A stretch of DNA of 64,000 nt from Scilla litardierei (Eukaryota > Streptophyta > Magnoliopsida > Asparagales > Asparagaceae): NCBI GenBank assembly GCA_030789695.1, contig CM061142.1, forward strand, positions 46,379,987 through 46,443,986, written 5' to 3'. Below the pieces are notes generated by a model. The model was not told the DNA's origin, made no database searches, and was given only the letters and a program-made list of their open reading frames with translations. Position numbers and translations under genes: made by a program. This document shows positions 11,903 to 24,784 of the stretch, piece by piece. Position 1 is the stretch's first letter, and each line of letters starts with the position of its first letter.

Positions 11903-14900
11903 TGTAATACCCGTATTTGTGAAATACTGTTTGCATGTGTGCGTCTAGTAATTTTGTTGTGTGGGTAGTCATTTCCTACATGTATGGCTATCAGGTGACT
12001 GTGATATGCTTTGGATATATAGGTGAATACGTGTGGTTGGATAGTAAATTGATATTTTTGTTAGCGTGCTATTAGTGTTTATTAGCATGATTAGCAATTT
12101 TAGTTGGTGAGTGTGTATAGTAAACTGGTATGTCTATAATACTTGGTGATACTGGGATAGTCGTTACTGAATGATATTAATATTATTGATGTTTGGTATT
12201 AGTATTTTACCCTTGATGATGTTGATTAATATTTCGCTATTATTGTGAAGGCCTTAGTGACTCTTGGTATCTAGAGTTGGGCTTGAATTATTGTAGCTAA
12301 TGTTGGTTGTGTTTAATAGTGGGTTTGGGTTATCATGAAGAGAGGAGAGATGTTTAATACAATGGCAAACTTGTAGATAATGGGTCTGATTATTTAATCC
12401 CTTCTCTCCTTCTACAACATTCTCTTCTTAAAAAAATTAAGTGTTTAATTTTCATTTCCTTTCTCCCTAAGCCCAGCTGTTCCCCTCTCATTTGTTGCTG
12501 GCCGAGTTTCCCAGGGGTGCCAGGCCGAAACTTTCCAAGCAAGGAAGAAGAAGAAGAAGAAGAAGAAGGAAGAGGAAAGAGAGAGAAGAGAAGCCATAGT
12601 CTTTCCCCTTCCAACTATCTCAATCTCTTCCTCTCTCTCTAAACCTCCATGGCCAAAAACTTACTCCCAAAACCCAAAATCTAACCTTGGCCGAATTTTG
12701 TTGCTGCCGAAATCTGGGGGAAGATGGAGATGAGGGTAGAAGCTTGGAGATTTGGGGATTCTTGGGTTTTCATGGAATTGGAAAAGGATTTCATCCTAAT
12801 TGGAGGATGATTTTGGGGATTTCGAAATTAGGGCTTGAGCTTGAGATCAATGGGGGATTTCATGAGTCTCTACAAGAGGTAGGAATCCAACCCTACTCAT
12901 ATGCTTTCAATTCATTGCATTTGGCATTCAAGTTGGCATTTTAGGGTTACTTGTGAAATTTCTTGATATGATGCTTTGATGTTGAATCCTTATGAGATGT
13001 TGGGCTATTTGGAGCTATCAAAATGTTCATGATGCTATTGAATGCTATGTTTCATTAATTTTGTGAAAATCCTTCTCATTTTGAATGATCGCCTTCATAT
13101 GTGAAATTGCCCTCAATATGTGAAATTGCCCTCATCATGATGCAAATGAATGCTTTGTTTTACTAATAATGTGAATTAGCCCTTACTTAGTATGTTGTTG
13201 TTAAATGGCACTTATGGTGGGATGTTGGAAAATTGTTAATCAAATTAGTTCTTATGAGATGTAGGGATGGTGGGAGTTCATTAGGAAATGTAGGAAGTTT
13301 ACTATGCAATTTCCTTTCGTTAATTAAGTTCAACACATGGTGTTATTCAAATAGCTCCCATTAATTAGATTCAAATAGTTGCTATTAAATTTGCTTTCAT
13401 TAATTTTATTGGAAGCTATAGTTGCTCTCTTTTGTGAGAATTGCCCTCTTTTGTATGTTGGAAGTTATTATCCAATTCCCTTGTATGTGGAGATGGAAGT
13501 TAATTAAATAAATTTATATGATGTGCTCTAATTTAATGGATGCCATGTGGTAGATTTATTTTGCCTTGATTGTCACATTTCATGAATTAAGTTGATAATT
13601 AACCCCTTGTAATGTTGAGGTTTATCTACCCTTGTATGAGAATGAGATGTTGCTTAATTATTTTCATAAACTAATGTTGTCTTATTAAACGAGAAAAATG
13701 GAATGGACATGAAATGTGGCCTACAAACTTGGCACTTAAAGACTAAGTTCATAATTAGTAGTTATAAGAATTAAATCTCTTATTATAGATCATAATGATA
13801 CCCTCCCCTCAAGTCTCATGCACGTGCTTAATGAAATTTGTTAAAGTATGTAAATTGCCTCAAGTTGCATTTGGCATCCCCTGGCATTTCAATACATGTC
13901 TTAATTGCATTTCAACTCAAGTGGTGGGAACTTGTGTGCGTATTGCAACGTGCGTGGAAGTCCACTCATTTATTGGAAATTGTTGGAGGCTTCATCCCCA
14001 ATTTTAGTAGCTAAAAGATGATACGCTATTTGATGTTATCTGATGCTATGAAAGAGTTTCATGTTGCTCATAAATGTTTTGATTCATTAATTGTGTGTAG
14101 GTGCTCTCTTTTTGCATGTTGGAAGTTTATTCAGTTCAAATTCTTGGTATGGAAATGTGAATTAAGTTATAATGAAATGAGTTGTGGAATATGATGCCAT
14201 GATTTAGATTCATGATGCAATTGGTTAATTAGATAAAATTTCTCTCTTTCGGTTATATCGACTAAGTGAAATTATTCTCATTTTATTAACATTGATTAAA
14301 TGAAATTGCTCTCATTTTGGGTTGTTGGAAATTATTTATTCGATTTAATTCGTATGAAATAAGAAATATGTGAAAATGAATTGAGTTGGGAATTTGGAAA
14401 TGTGATGTTGGAAACATGTGGAATATGGAATGGGTGACATAGTCACGTTAGGACACGAAGGTGGAGTGCATGGGCATGGACAAAGTTGCCACGGTAGGAG
14501 GCGGGTGAAGTCGCCGTGGGCAACCTCTTGATACCATTAGGTGGCTCCACGTGGATAACAAAGTAGGTGCACGATACACTTGCACGCCGGCTCATTCATG
14601 GGATCCCCTTGCATTGCATTGCATCGCACTACTTGTGCATCATATGCATCATGACATCATTTAGCATTTTTGGGTGATTTGTGGTTGTATGTATGTGATG
14701 GTTAACTTTTAAGAAGGCATGTTGCCATGGATGCATTTGGTGCTTGAATGATGGTATGTTAGAAAGGTGGTTTGGTAGTTGTTAGCAAGTATTCTTATTT
14801 GTGTTGTTATTGTTAGTGTTTTATTTGTTTATTAAGTCCATATGCAAACACAAGGGTATCATTGGCTTGTAAGTGTTACATATAGTGGGAGTTTTGAAAT

Positions 14901-16462
14901 TTAGCAAGTAGCCGAACTAAGCTTGATCTTCATTGAAATTGTTGCCATGGATGCATTACTTTGTAATTGTTGTAGGTTTCTCACCACACTTCCAATATGA
15001 GGTTATATGTTGAACTTTATGTTTTTGTGCATCTACCTTTTGTAAAAGTTGTTAGTTAGATTAAATTGAGTAATGGTACAAGCTTAGTTTTGTTAGATTT
15101 CATGTTTTGATATTGGTTATTACTTCTCCTATGATTCTTTGAGAAAGACAATATGTTTGGGGTTATGGCATGTTTTTCCGTTAATATTATTTATGTTGTA
15201 ATTAGAAACTTTTGATAAATACAAGAGAAACTCTGCCAAAATTATTGTAAGCATTACCATAACATCCGAATCTAGAAACTTAAGCTAGGAATACTACACA
15301 AAAGGTCACTTGCTAGCTTCCTTAAATTCCCACGTTTAAATGAACACCCATTTGAAACGAAGAAAAGTTAGCAAGAGGGTCTTGACAACTTTCAAGTGGA
15401 AAGCTTAGAGAGTGTAGGAACCTTAATTATCATCAGCTACAAGTTCCTATAAGCTCCCCTTGTGCAAACTTCAAGTTCCATATCAATTTGGTTCCATTTC
15501 TTTAGAAAAGTGTGTTTTTCCATATCCTTAGTAAAAGAGTTTTTGTGAACGTTCAACTTTAAATAAAAATTGTAGTTTTCATATAACTGTTAGTAAGCTC
15601 AAGCCTACTTAGGAATCACTACATGAAATACTTCAAGAATCCTTTGAAAACCTTAAGTTTCATGACAAACCATACATTGTTGCATGTTGCACTTGTATAG
15701 CTATAGTTACCACATGTCAAGATGGTTGTGAAGTGAATGATGTGACTTGGTTTCTTTTGATGGTTGCAATATTAGATGTGGTCGCTATTAGTAATTGTAC
15801 TTGGAAGATGTTGTAATTCTAGGTTTCAGTTTCTTGATATTGCAGTTCACTACTTTCTCTGTAGTACTCACTTTGTTTTGCAGGCTTTCCTCTTGCCGCT
15901 GGTACGTGTTTTGTTAATGATACCATTTCCATTATCATATGAATTTGCCATGATATACCATTAATTGGTTTCTAGTTTGTTACTTAGTGCATTGCATTTT
16001 TTTGCACCATGTGAGTTGGGTTTGGAATTCCTACTGGGTCACGCTGTGACGTGTCCCCGTTGATATTTTTCAGGTGTTGGTTCGTGGAGTTGGAGGCCCA
16101 CTAGTCCAGTTGGTTGGAGTTAGTTGGAGTTGAGGGTTTTTAGAGAGTGTGAGAGTTTTGGGTGGGTGTTATTATACTTTAGCATGTTGCGGGTTCATAT
16201 TGTATATACGAGATTTGTAATAGTGATGTTAACATTGGTTAGTCGTGTATTTATATGTATCAGTGTTTTTATTATATCAGTGTTGAGCTGTTAGTTCTTG
16301 TTTGTCTTCGTTGTCTGGAATGCTACAGGTATTACCCCAGCAGTGCGCAATGGACCTGCTTGATTTTTGAAATTTTGTATTTCTCTTCATGGCACCTGCC
16401 TCTTCGGGAATACCTGGTACGGATTCGTACTTATCGGGTATCCCGGGGAGCGGGGTGTTACA
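11903..16462 (+). repeat. Long LTR-like body of C; no gene seen
   Basis: Starts TGTAATACCCG after a polypurine tract and ends GTGTTACA. It contains CT-rich and GAA-rich stretches (about 12390-12600) resembling an LTR leader, then AT-rich sequence. Its last 200 bp resemble the reverse complement of 32727-32930. Short frames at 12687-12944 and 13795-14007 show no motif. Confidence 0.55.
16398..16462 (+). repeat. Right inverted terminus of C
   Basis: Reverse complement of 11667-11731. TAGGC follows directly. Confidence 0.85.
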
Positions 16463-16979
16463 TAGGCTCTGGAAATTTTGAAGTTTAATTTGCTCAGCCG
16501 AGAGACATGACGCTCGGGTGAGCGACTCAACTCGCTCGCGCCCGAGCAGCCCCTTCTCGAGCGCCAAGCAGAGCAGTACACAAGGCATCGCTCGGCCGAG
16601 CGACCACTGTGCTCGGCCGAGCGATATGTCGACAGACTCCATTTTGACTTAAAATAATGGGTTTCGGGTTGGTTTTCTTGTAAAAACCCGAATCCAAACT
16701 GTTTTGTATAAATAGTGAACGTTTTTTAGAGTAGGTCAAGCAGTTTTTTGTAACAAAATCCCTTAGAGCTATTTTGGGAGCTCTCATTTGGAAATTTATT
16801 TTGCAATCGATTTCTTTATTTGTGGTTGGATTTTCTTGATTTCTTTAACATTGCTCTTATTTCTCTTGCTCTCTCTATTGAAATCAATTTCATGCAATTT
16901 GACCGGTTGGATATGTCTAACTATATTACTATTGTTTTTAGAGCTTTTGCTTGCCATACTAAAGTAGTGGGTTTCTAGG
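16463..16979 (+). repeat. 5' LTR of B, middle part with promoter
   Basis: Aligns with 29804-30304. It holds GCTCGGCCGAGC words (about 16488-16625) and a TATAAATA box at 16707-16714, matching 30045-30052 in the 3' LTR. It is interrupted at 16980 by solo LTR H; CTAGG is duplicated at 16975-16979 and 20425-20429. Confidence 0.85.
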
Positions 16980-19900
16980 TGTCACGCACTGCTTCCTATT
17001 ATACTAGGGAGCGAGGACGCGAGTGGGTCCGCATGTGCTTAAAACAAGGAGGTACTTTTTTCTTTTCATCCTCCTTGGTTTAAGCACAATAAGCATTTGT
17101 GATAACATTTGCAGGTTCTTACATGCAACTCAAATAGCATAGATAATTTGTTTTATTACAATCTCAAGTCTCAGAATGGTTACAATAATATATGAATTGA
17201 AAAGAGGGTCTAAAGCCCATACAAATGTTGAAAGAGTAATAGGTACAAAGATGCTGCATGGTACGAAGCTTCTCAGCGGGGAAACTCAGCGGCAAGGCAC
17301 TCCTGATCAACCTGCTCAGTCACTAAGAAAAATCTTTTGCAAACCTGTCTAATACCTGACGTATATTTCACAAGACAAGAAATATACGTCAGCGAGGGTC
17401 GCTCGGAAAGATTTAGAAAGTTAAGATAATTGACCCTCGGCAAGGTTTTCAAAAACAATTCATGGAAATATGAATGACGACAAAGAATTTACATAGTTAA
17501 AGAATGTCAGTGTAAGAAACGTATGAGCATGTCAAGCGTAGTGCACAAGAAGTGGCATGGCAAGTGTAGTGTGTACAGCATATAGCATGGTAAGTGTAGT
17601 GTGTACATCAGTAAGCATGGCAATTTCGAAGTAATGCAAGATACTTCTAGGCAGACTTGCAGTTCTAAAGAGTTTAAGAAGTAAATTAAGGCATTTCTTT
17701 GTTTCATTAGCATGTCAATTTAACTGGGACAACAATAGTAATTGCAAATTCCATGTCAATATTTCATATCTCTCATAGGGTTCACGCCTTTAGGTCATGA
17801 TGAGTGGATCGTTCTTCTCACGAGGGTTTTACCGTGATTGACGCTACCCCACCGCATGCGGGTGGTGCTCTTGAAGAAAGGACCCTTTCATACACCTAGT
17901 GGCTGCTCATCCCTAACCACACCCTAGATTTATGCTGGAACACGAGCCAGCCTAGTCGACTCACACGACATCACGATTTCACGATTTCGCCTCTTGGACG
18001 CACGAATTCACAATTTCACGATTTCAAGTATTCCATTCCGTCAATATGTTCCATCAATACACATTCCATCAATAATCATTCAATCAAGAGTGTACGAGTA
18101 TGATGTGCAACATGACATAAAGCAAAACTAGCAATTCTTGACTTGGCAGTTAAAGGTAACGATATTTAAAAAGTTGTAAAATGCACACTTGCCTGGTAAA
18201 GTGATTCTGGTGTCCAGGTGATCGCAATGAGGACGTGTTTATCTGTGTCAATGGATATATGATGTCAACTAAGGAATTCTTAAACAATTAAAATGATCAT
18301 AACCCTAACCTAAAAACACTAAAAACACTATTTATATGGTACAATGTATATATGCATACTGATTATATATGATATGTCTAAACTTATACATAAAATCATA
18401 GCCCAATGTCATATATATAATGATAATACCAACATTAAGACGACCACTGCTAATTTAAACTGGGGTGTTGCTAACCTGAAGTTAACAAGTAATGAACTAA
18501 CAAGTGGGTTATATTATAATTAAATAACCTAACATGTAACTACTGTAAATGTATATGTAGATTGAGGTTATTAACTTACAGGAATATTATTAACAGTAAG
18601 ATTAAAACTGTTACATTGTAGCATAGTTAACTAATTAATACGAAAACTAACACAACTAAATATTTAAATACTCTAGTACTATATCCAAATTATTAAATTA
18701 TTACTTCAACCAACACATATACTCATATAATGAATAAGGAAGTCATCACTCACCCCTTTACCTCTCTGTCTTCTGTTGTCCCTTTCCTCCTTTCTTTTTG
18801 TTTTCTTCCTTTTGATGTAGGGGGGATGGAGACCAAGGGCACTGCTCGGCAAGGGGCAACACACGGCGGCAGGGGGTCAGGCGGGTGGCGGGGTAGTGTC
18901 CGGTGACAGCGAAGTAGAGTAAGGGTCTGTCGACGGCAGCTCGGCGTCGTGGCTGGGCTAGAGAGGGAAGGGGGTCATGGTGAGTTTGGGGAGGAGGCCG
19001 TCGTGAGTTCATAGGGGAGGAGGAGATCAGAGGAACGGACAGCAAAGGGGACGAGCTCGGTGGATGAACAGGGCCGGGGGGTCTGGTAGAGGTCGGAGGA
19101 GATGAGAGGGGGATTTGTCGATGGACGTCGGAGAGGAGGTCGGGAAATGGCAGATGGTGGTTCGCAGCCGGGGGTGGTTTGACAGGACAGGTCGAAGAGC
19201 GGTGCATCTGGGCATTGGTGGTGTAGGCGAAGAGAGAGGAGGGGGTGCAGATGTGTGGGACTTGGCATGGGTTGTGGGGAGTCGATGGCCAGGGAGAGGG
19301 ATAATGAGGGGAGGCCGGATGGCAGAGGCTGTGCAGCTCGGAAGGGAGAGGCACTGGCTGAGCGGCGCTTGCAGGCTCGGCGGTGATGTGTAGACCCGGG
19401 GTGGGCCTATCGATGGGAGGGGGCTCGGCGTTGGTGGAGCTATCGGTGTGGCTTGAATTTAAGGCGGAGAGAGGTGCGTCGTACGGTGAGGACGTCGAAG
19501 AACGGGAAGGTCATGAGAGAGGAGGCTGGGGCGTGATTTGGGGTTTGCAGGCTGAGGCTGGGAGAAAATGGGAGTATGGTTACGGGGGTTTACTTTCGAA
19601 GATGAGTTGCAAAAATGGCCTGGGTTCCCTTGTGTTTTAAAGAGAAGAGAAGGAGAACGATTGGATGAAGGGCGACGTGCGCCTTGGTTGCCGCATTCGT
19701 GCGTACATGCATGGGACGTGGGAGAGAGAGGGGTGCACATGGGGATGACGTAAGTGGGGGGAAGAGAGAGTGGTTAAGATACTACAGTTCATTAAGATAT
19801 TATAACAGTTTAGTTTGTTTTAAAAGAATTTCTTACAAAAGGTTCCCTTTTATCTTTCCTTTAACTGATTGGATTATTTAATAACGTTTGATTTTCTTTA

Positions 19901-20424
19901 AACTTCGGTTTTAATTATTAAAATTAATTAATAAGGTTTTGTTTAATAGTTAATACGTAAGTTTTAATTAAGATATTATGAATTTGTTAGGATCTTAGGT
20001 GGGATTTAGATTATTATCGGTATATTAAAATTAGTTAAGACTTAGGGAAACATTAAGATAAGATTTGTTTGGTCTGGATTTTGATCAAGATATTAACCTT
20101 ATTAGGATTAGATATGATCATTCATTCGGTTAAGATATTGGCTAAGATTGGATTAGCAGGCATCAATTAGGTCAGGATTCGTTAGGTTATTGGGTTAAGA
20201 TTTGTTTCGAAAGATCGATTTGGTTAAGATATCATATTATTACGACTGTGCCCCTGCATTCAACATTAACCAAAAGTTAAAGAAGATATAAACACGATCG
20301 CTAATCTGCATTCTCGCGCCATGAAAATAATAACAACAAATGAAATCATATATTAATATACTAATAAATCACTAAACTAATCGAGCACATACGAGATACG
20401 TATATACGGAAACAGGTCGTTACA
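16980..20424 (-). mobile_element. Element H: solo LTR of the E family, reverse orientation
   Basis: Begins TGTCACGC and ends CGTTACA on the plus strand, so on the minus strand it runs TGTAACG...GCGTGACA. CTAGG flanks both sides, and B's 3' LTR shows the uninterrupted site near 30301. Its left part matches 33410-34400 and 57332-58320 of element E, including the near-palindrome CCACCGCATGCGGGTGG. No interior is present, so it is the product of LTR-LTR recombination. Pro-rich frames at 18758-19354 lie in GC-rich LTR sequence and are not genes. Confidence 0.85.
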
Positions 20425-21204
20425 CTAGGGCTTAGGGACGATCCATAGGATCATAGGAATCGGATGTTAGGTTAGACCCCCGTTGGATCAATCTAGGGTT
20501 GCCATATGGTGGTTTGAACAAGGATTTTGGGGGATTGGCCTTAGGATCGGAGTATCGCGAAGGTAGCTCCATATCCTAGGGAGAATCCACACGAATTCGA
20601 TTTGGGCTTAGCGGCCGTTCCTAAGGTTCGTGATCATGAGAGTGACTCGAGAGCTAGGGATGACTGCTAATTCCCAATCCGCTAGTCGGTGACTGCAAGA
20701 GCACACCGATTGCTAGAACCGACCAAAGGGTAGCGTCGCAACCCGTAGATCACAAGAGTGGATATGGAGTTACGAGGCGAGACCAAGTGTCAAGCTTAAT
20801 GCATGTATCCCGGTGTGAAGCCAACTGTGAGAGCATGGTTTCGCATAGGGATGTGTTAGACGAGAAAGAACAACGAAAGTTAAATACTCGTTCTCATTTA
20901 CGGATGTAACACTCCTACCCTAACCCATCGTCCGACGTAGGGCCATTTAACCTAGCATCCGTGATAGAATTGCCTAGCGTGGAATCCTGAAAGCTTTAGA
21001 CGTTTAAATTCTTAGTTAACTCTCGACTTCTACAATCAACCAATCAATCAATCGTGACATCTCCTGACCACACACTCTCCTCCTTCCATATAAAGCTAAG
21101 CATTAAACGATCACTTTCCTGAGTTCGACAATCTTTCTATACTATAGCGCACCGTGCACTTGTGGTGATTCGTGCCCCCGTGGTGCAAACCTGGGGACCG
21201 AACA
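20425..21204 (+). repeat. 5' LTR of B, last part
   Basis: Aligns with 30302-31080 and ends GACCGAACA at 21204, followed by AGTTTT and the primer site. Confidence 0.85.
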
Positions 21205-21210
21205 AGTTTT

Positions 21211-21228
21211 TGGCACCGTTGCCAGGGA
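21211..21228 (+). other. Primer-binding site of B, tRNA-Asp type
   Basis: TGGCACCGTTGCCAGGGA has two differences from the tRNA-Asp complement TGGCGCCGTTGCCGGGGA, both CG-to-CA transitions. Confidence 0.9.
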
Positions 21229-21389
21229 GGCAACGGTTTGCTTTAGCTTTTGGTTGGAGAGTATTGGTTTCATCCACGCTTAACACCCCACCACTTATTT
21301 TTCTTTTTTCTTTTTATTATTCTCTTATTACACTCTTTTCTCTTTTTAGTTAACGAGTTCCACGATTTTCTTGAGTGCCTCTATTTTGC

Positions 21390-22953
21390 ATGCAGACACA
21401 TTCTCAGGGAGGAGAAAATCGTATACCCTTGGATCCTGAGATAGAGGCCACAGCAAGGAGACTCACAGCAGATAGAAGGAGAAGAGTAGCGATGGCCGAG
21501 GCTCCCATAGGATCGCATCCTCTCGTTCTACCAGAATTGATCCGGGATTTCATGAGGCCCGACACCGCCTTGGCTCCTCCGTGACAGTACCGCCGTTTCG
21601 AGAGGGAAACTTCGAGCTAAAGACAGGGCTCATCCTTCTGGTGCAACAAGACTGCTTCCACGGGCCCTCACATGAGAACCCCCAGTCATCACATGGAGGT
21701 GTTCTTAGCCAAGTGCTCCATATTCCAAATGCAAGGGTTCATCAATGATGCGATCTGGTTGTGGCTCTTCCCCTTCACCCTGAAGGATAAGGTGCATTAT
21801 TGGCTTACATTCCAAGCGCCTGGCACCTTCATGACATGGGAGAAATTGACGGAGGCCTTCATCACCAAATACTTCCCCCCTTGGAAGATGCTGCATCTTC
21901 AGAACCAAATCACAAATTTCAAGCATGGGGGCCAGGAGTCTTTGTATGAGGCCTGGGAATGATACAAGGATCTCCAGCATCAGTGTCCGAACCATCTCAT
22001 CGCCACATGGAACCTGGTCCTATCTTTTTACAATGGAATGCGTTCGGACACAAGGATGATCATTGATGCCATGGCGAATGGGGCTATAACAGGGAAAGAG
22101 CCAGCTGAAGCCATAAGGATCCTTGAGGCCATGGCAGCCAACAACCAACATTGGACGGACGACAGGTCCACCCCGACTATTGCCAAGGCCCCAGGAGGAG
22201 GCCGGTATGAAGTCAGCGAGGCGGCTATATTTGATGGCCATCTCGAATCACTTACACAGCAGATGGCTAGACTGGAGCACCGACTCGACGCTAGACCCAA
22301 CTCACCCCCCCCCCCCCCCTCGCCAACACATATGCCGCCTACGAGAAGTGCACAGATCAGGGACCCAATGGCAGGACCTACTCTTACCAGGCACCTCCTG
22401 TAACAACAGAGGAGGCCGACTGCACCTCTGATGACAGAGGAGGAAACAAGGTAGCCTACGGGAACCCGTCCTGGAGAAACCACCCTGGTTTCCAGTACAT
22501 GAATAGCAGTGGTGGGCAAAAGCAACCCCATCAGCAGCAGCAATATCAACAGCAGCAGCAGCCACAGTAATATCAATAGCAGCAGTATCAGACACAGCAG
22601 CAGCAGTCTGGACAGAGACCATATGCCCCTATAGACCACCAGGGTACCAGTAGCAGCTAGTTTTACCCGCTCCTCCTCCAGCTTAGCAGAAATCCTCCTT
22701 GGCGGCCACCTTGGAGAGATTCATCGAGGAGCAGACAAAGCTCAATCTAGACCATGCGGCTTGTAGCAAGGAACTTTACACCACGGTGGACCATTTGAAG
22801 GAGCAGCTGAGTCAGATGGCACGGTCCCAAGGCAAGCTCCCCAATCAGTTAGAGAAGAACCCCAGGGAGAGTGCATGTGCCATCACCACCCGTAGCGGCC
22901 TATCGACGATGGATCCGGAGCCACCGATGATGATTCTAGGAGGTGGTAGATGA
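21390..22953 (+). pseudogene. gag: Athila/Tat-like Gag of B, broken by stops and frameshifts
   Basis: The start at ATG 21390 is chosen because IPLDPEIEATARRL follows it, matching IPLDPEINATLRRL at the same place in G. The gag core is readable at 21672-22403 (VHYWLTFQAPGTFMTWEKL, then FYNGMRSDTR and ILEAMAANNQHW). Stops lie at 21582 and 21960, and a piece around 21600-21670 is in another frame. The frame shifts at a run of 15 C (22305-22319), then a Gln-rich segment (about 22520-22620) and a coiled-coil-like piece (22699-22950) follow. Gag normally assembles the particle and binds genomic RNA. No CCHC knuckle is seen, as in G. Confidence 0.8.
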
Positions 22954-24163
22954 GCTCCCACCGGTTATAAATGGTGGAGATATTGGGGCTGAGGATCAGC
23001 CTACCACCGTTGAGAGAGATGGCCCTCCCGTAGTGGGAGAAGTGATGAAGGAAAGGGCAAGTCCCATGGAGAAGCCTAAGTGTCGACCCGCTCCAGTTCC
23101 ATTCCCAAGTAGATTGGATAAGGTCAAAATGGTGGAGAAGTACGCCAAGTTCATAGAGCTTCTAAAGGGGGTGGAGCTGAATATTTCGTTCATGGACGCC
23201 CTCACGGAGATACCCTCGTACACAAAGTTTATTAAGGAACTAATCTTGGGGAAGAGGAAGACGGAACAGGTTTTGTTGGCAGAGCAACCGTCCTCATTTC
23301 TCAGGAGCAACAAGCTGCCAAAGAAGCTTTCGGATCCGGGGAGCTTCACCATCCCTTGCTCCATGGGTGGCGTCCCCAGCAGGAGGGTCTTGATAGATTT
23401 GGGGGCAAGCATCAGCCTGATGCCCTTGTCCATCTTTCGCTGCCTCAACATCGAAACAGAGTTAGAACCCATAGCCATGACCATCCAACTAGCAGATAGG
23501 TCAGTGACACACCCGGTCGGAGTGGCTAGGGACGTCGTCTTACAGATTCCCGACAGGGTGAGCATGCCGGTGGATTTCGTTATTATAGACATGGCAGAAG
23601 ATGGAGGATCACAACTGATTTTGGGTCGCCCATTTATGGCAACGGCTGGAGTGCTGATAGACATGTGAGAAGGCACGCTCTCCCTCAATGTCGAAAACAT
23701 TGAGGCCGAATTTCGGCTACCTAAGTCAATGAGGGAGAGGGAGCCTGCTGCGGACGTCGGGTATCTTGATATGGTGGAAGATGAGCTCGTAGATAAGTTC
23801 ATAGCTGAAGAAGTATTGGTGGACCCCCTATTGCAGAGCGAGGACCATGGCTTGGATCCTCGGCACGACAAGACCGTGGCGGCATATTTTCAGGTCCTAG
23901 ATGAGGACATCGACGATAGATCAACGACGCGCAAGCACGCCATGCTCGCCTTGGAGGTTCAAGACCCAGACGTCGTGAAGATCAGATACTTGGTGGCTGC
24001 AGCATCTACGGGGCGCTCCAAAGAGAGACAAGCACCGGTAAGGAAAGAGTACGGACGGACCGATAAGGGTTCGAAGGAGGCGTTCGACCAACCGGCCCCA
24101 CAAGGGTTGGTCGGGAAGAACGATGGGTGCATCTCGCATGCACCCAACATATCGCCTCACTGA
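22943..24163 (+). pseudogene. Athila/Tat-like aspartic protease of B
   Basis: The active-site motif DLGAS is encoded at 23396-23410, followed by SLMPLSIF, MTIQLADRSV and LILGRPFMATAGV, which are retropepsin features as found in Athila and Tat elements. One TGA (23666-23668) interrupts the frame and it continues to 24163. The C-terminal part is acidic and then Arg/Lys rich. Retropepsin cleaves the polyprotein in the particle. In complete relatives reverse transcriptase follows; here the frame ends and the post-pol block comes 9 bp later, so pol has been lost between them. The antisense frame 22996-23871 is a shadow. Confidence 0.85.
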
Positions 24164-24171
24164 GCCATAGG

Positions 24172-24218
24172 GGTCAAGCTACTGACCTTAAACAAGTGCT
24201 TGGCGGGAGGCAACCCGG
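24172..24218 (+). other. Conserved block normally following pol
   Basis: Contains CCTTAAACAAGTGCTTGG and GGGAGGCAACCC. From memory, Athila/Tat elements carry TTAAACAAGCGCTT...GGGAGGCAACCC just after the pol stop. Here it directly follows the protease frame. The same arrangement is at 39908-39955 in G. Confidence 0.65.
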
Positions 24219-24429
24219 ACTATTTGCCCACATTTAGGTTTTAATTAGATTTCTTGAGTTTTTTTAGTTTAAAATTTTGAAAATCCATAAATAACTGAGG
24301 CTTATTAATTTTGGCAGGGATTTGGCGGTCATGACGACGAATGAATGAGCAAAACATGAGCGTGGAGTTGAGACTCAAAGCGACAAGAAATACAAGATGG
24401 GCTAAAGGCTGAGAGTGCTAAAATTTCAG

Positions 24430-24576
24430 ATCGCTCGGCCGAGCGCTTAAGGCGCTCGGCCGAGCGACCAACACAGCAAAGGAGAGAGGCATTACATGAG
24501 CGGGAGTGCTCTCCTGAACGGGAGCGCTCGACCGCTCGCCCGAGCGCTCGACCGCTCTGGACCAAACCCTATAAAA
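24430..24576 (+). promoter_or_regulatory. Internal palindrome/TATA cassette of B
   Basis: Two perfect GCTCGGCCGAGC palindromes (24433-24444, 24454-24465) and further CGCTCG/CGAGCG words (24520-24560) are followed by TATAAAA at 24570-24576. The same words precede the TATA box in B's LTRs. It lies between the protease and the second ORF (25243), so it may drive a subgenomic mRNA. Confidence 0.5.
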
Positions 24577-24712
24577 TCCAATGGGTCGCTCGCTACAAAA
24601 TTTCGAGCGAGTAACCCAGTCCTCCCCGAGCCCTAGTTTCTCCTCCCCCCGAGCTCTCCTCCGACAATTACTCATCCCCGAGTGACCCCCCTCCGATGAC
24701 CCCCTCCCCTGA

Positions 24713-24715
<3 letters not shown>

Positions 24716-24781
<66 letters not shown>
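24716..24781 (+). repeat. (TC)n microsatellite
   Basis: A pure CT dinucleotide run of 66 bp in the leader between the internal TATA-like box and the second ORF of B. Confidence 0.95.

Positions 24782-24784
<3 letters not shown>

Larger units (their letters stand above)
11667..16462 (+). mobile_element. Element C: 4.8 kb insertion with 65 bp inverted termini and TAGGC duplication
   Basis: The first 65 bp are the near-perfect reverse complement of the last 65 bp, with two mismatches by eye. TAGGC flanks both ends (11662-11666 and 16463-16467), and the empty site is at 29804-29808. Ends are TGTAAC and GTTACA. Inside, 11743-11902 looks like a minimal retrotransposon interior with a primer-site-like block and a polypurine tract, followed by a long LTR-like segment. 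A reverse-oriented relative of its right end lies at 32727-33409. No protein is recognisable. The 5 bp duplication and TG...CA ends favour LTR-integrase insertion over a DNA transposon. Confidence 0.7.

Noticed and set aside
12390..12944. Possible captured host 5' UTR or gene inside C
   Set aside because: CT-rich leader, GAA repeats and short frames resemble an LTR leader; no protein motif was found.
11667..16462. Cut-and-paste DNA transposon reading of C
   Set aside because: TG...CA ends, a 5 bp duplication, a polypurine tract and an LTR-end relative elsewhere fit a retroelement better; no transposase was seen.
18758..19354. 198-residue minus-strand Pro/Ser-rich frame
   Set aside because: It lies inside solo LTR H, is low in complexity, and several overlapping frames on both strands have similar lengths, as expected in GC-rich sequence.
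22996..23871. 291-residue minus-strand frame
   Set aside because: It is exactly antisense to the B protease, whose motifs are clear on the plus strand.
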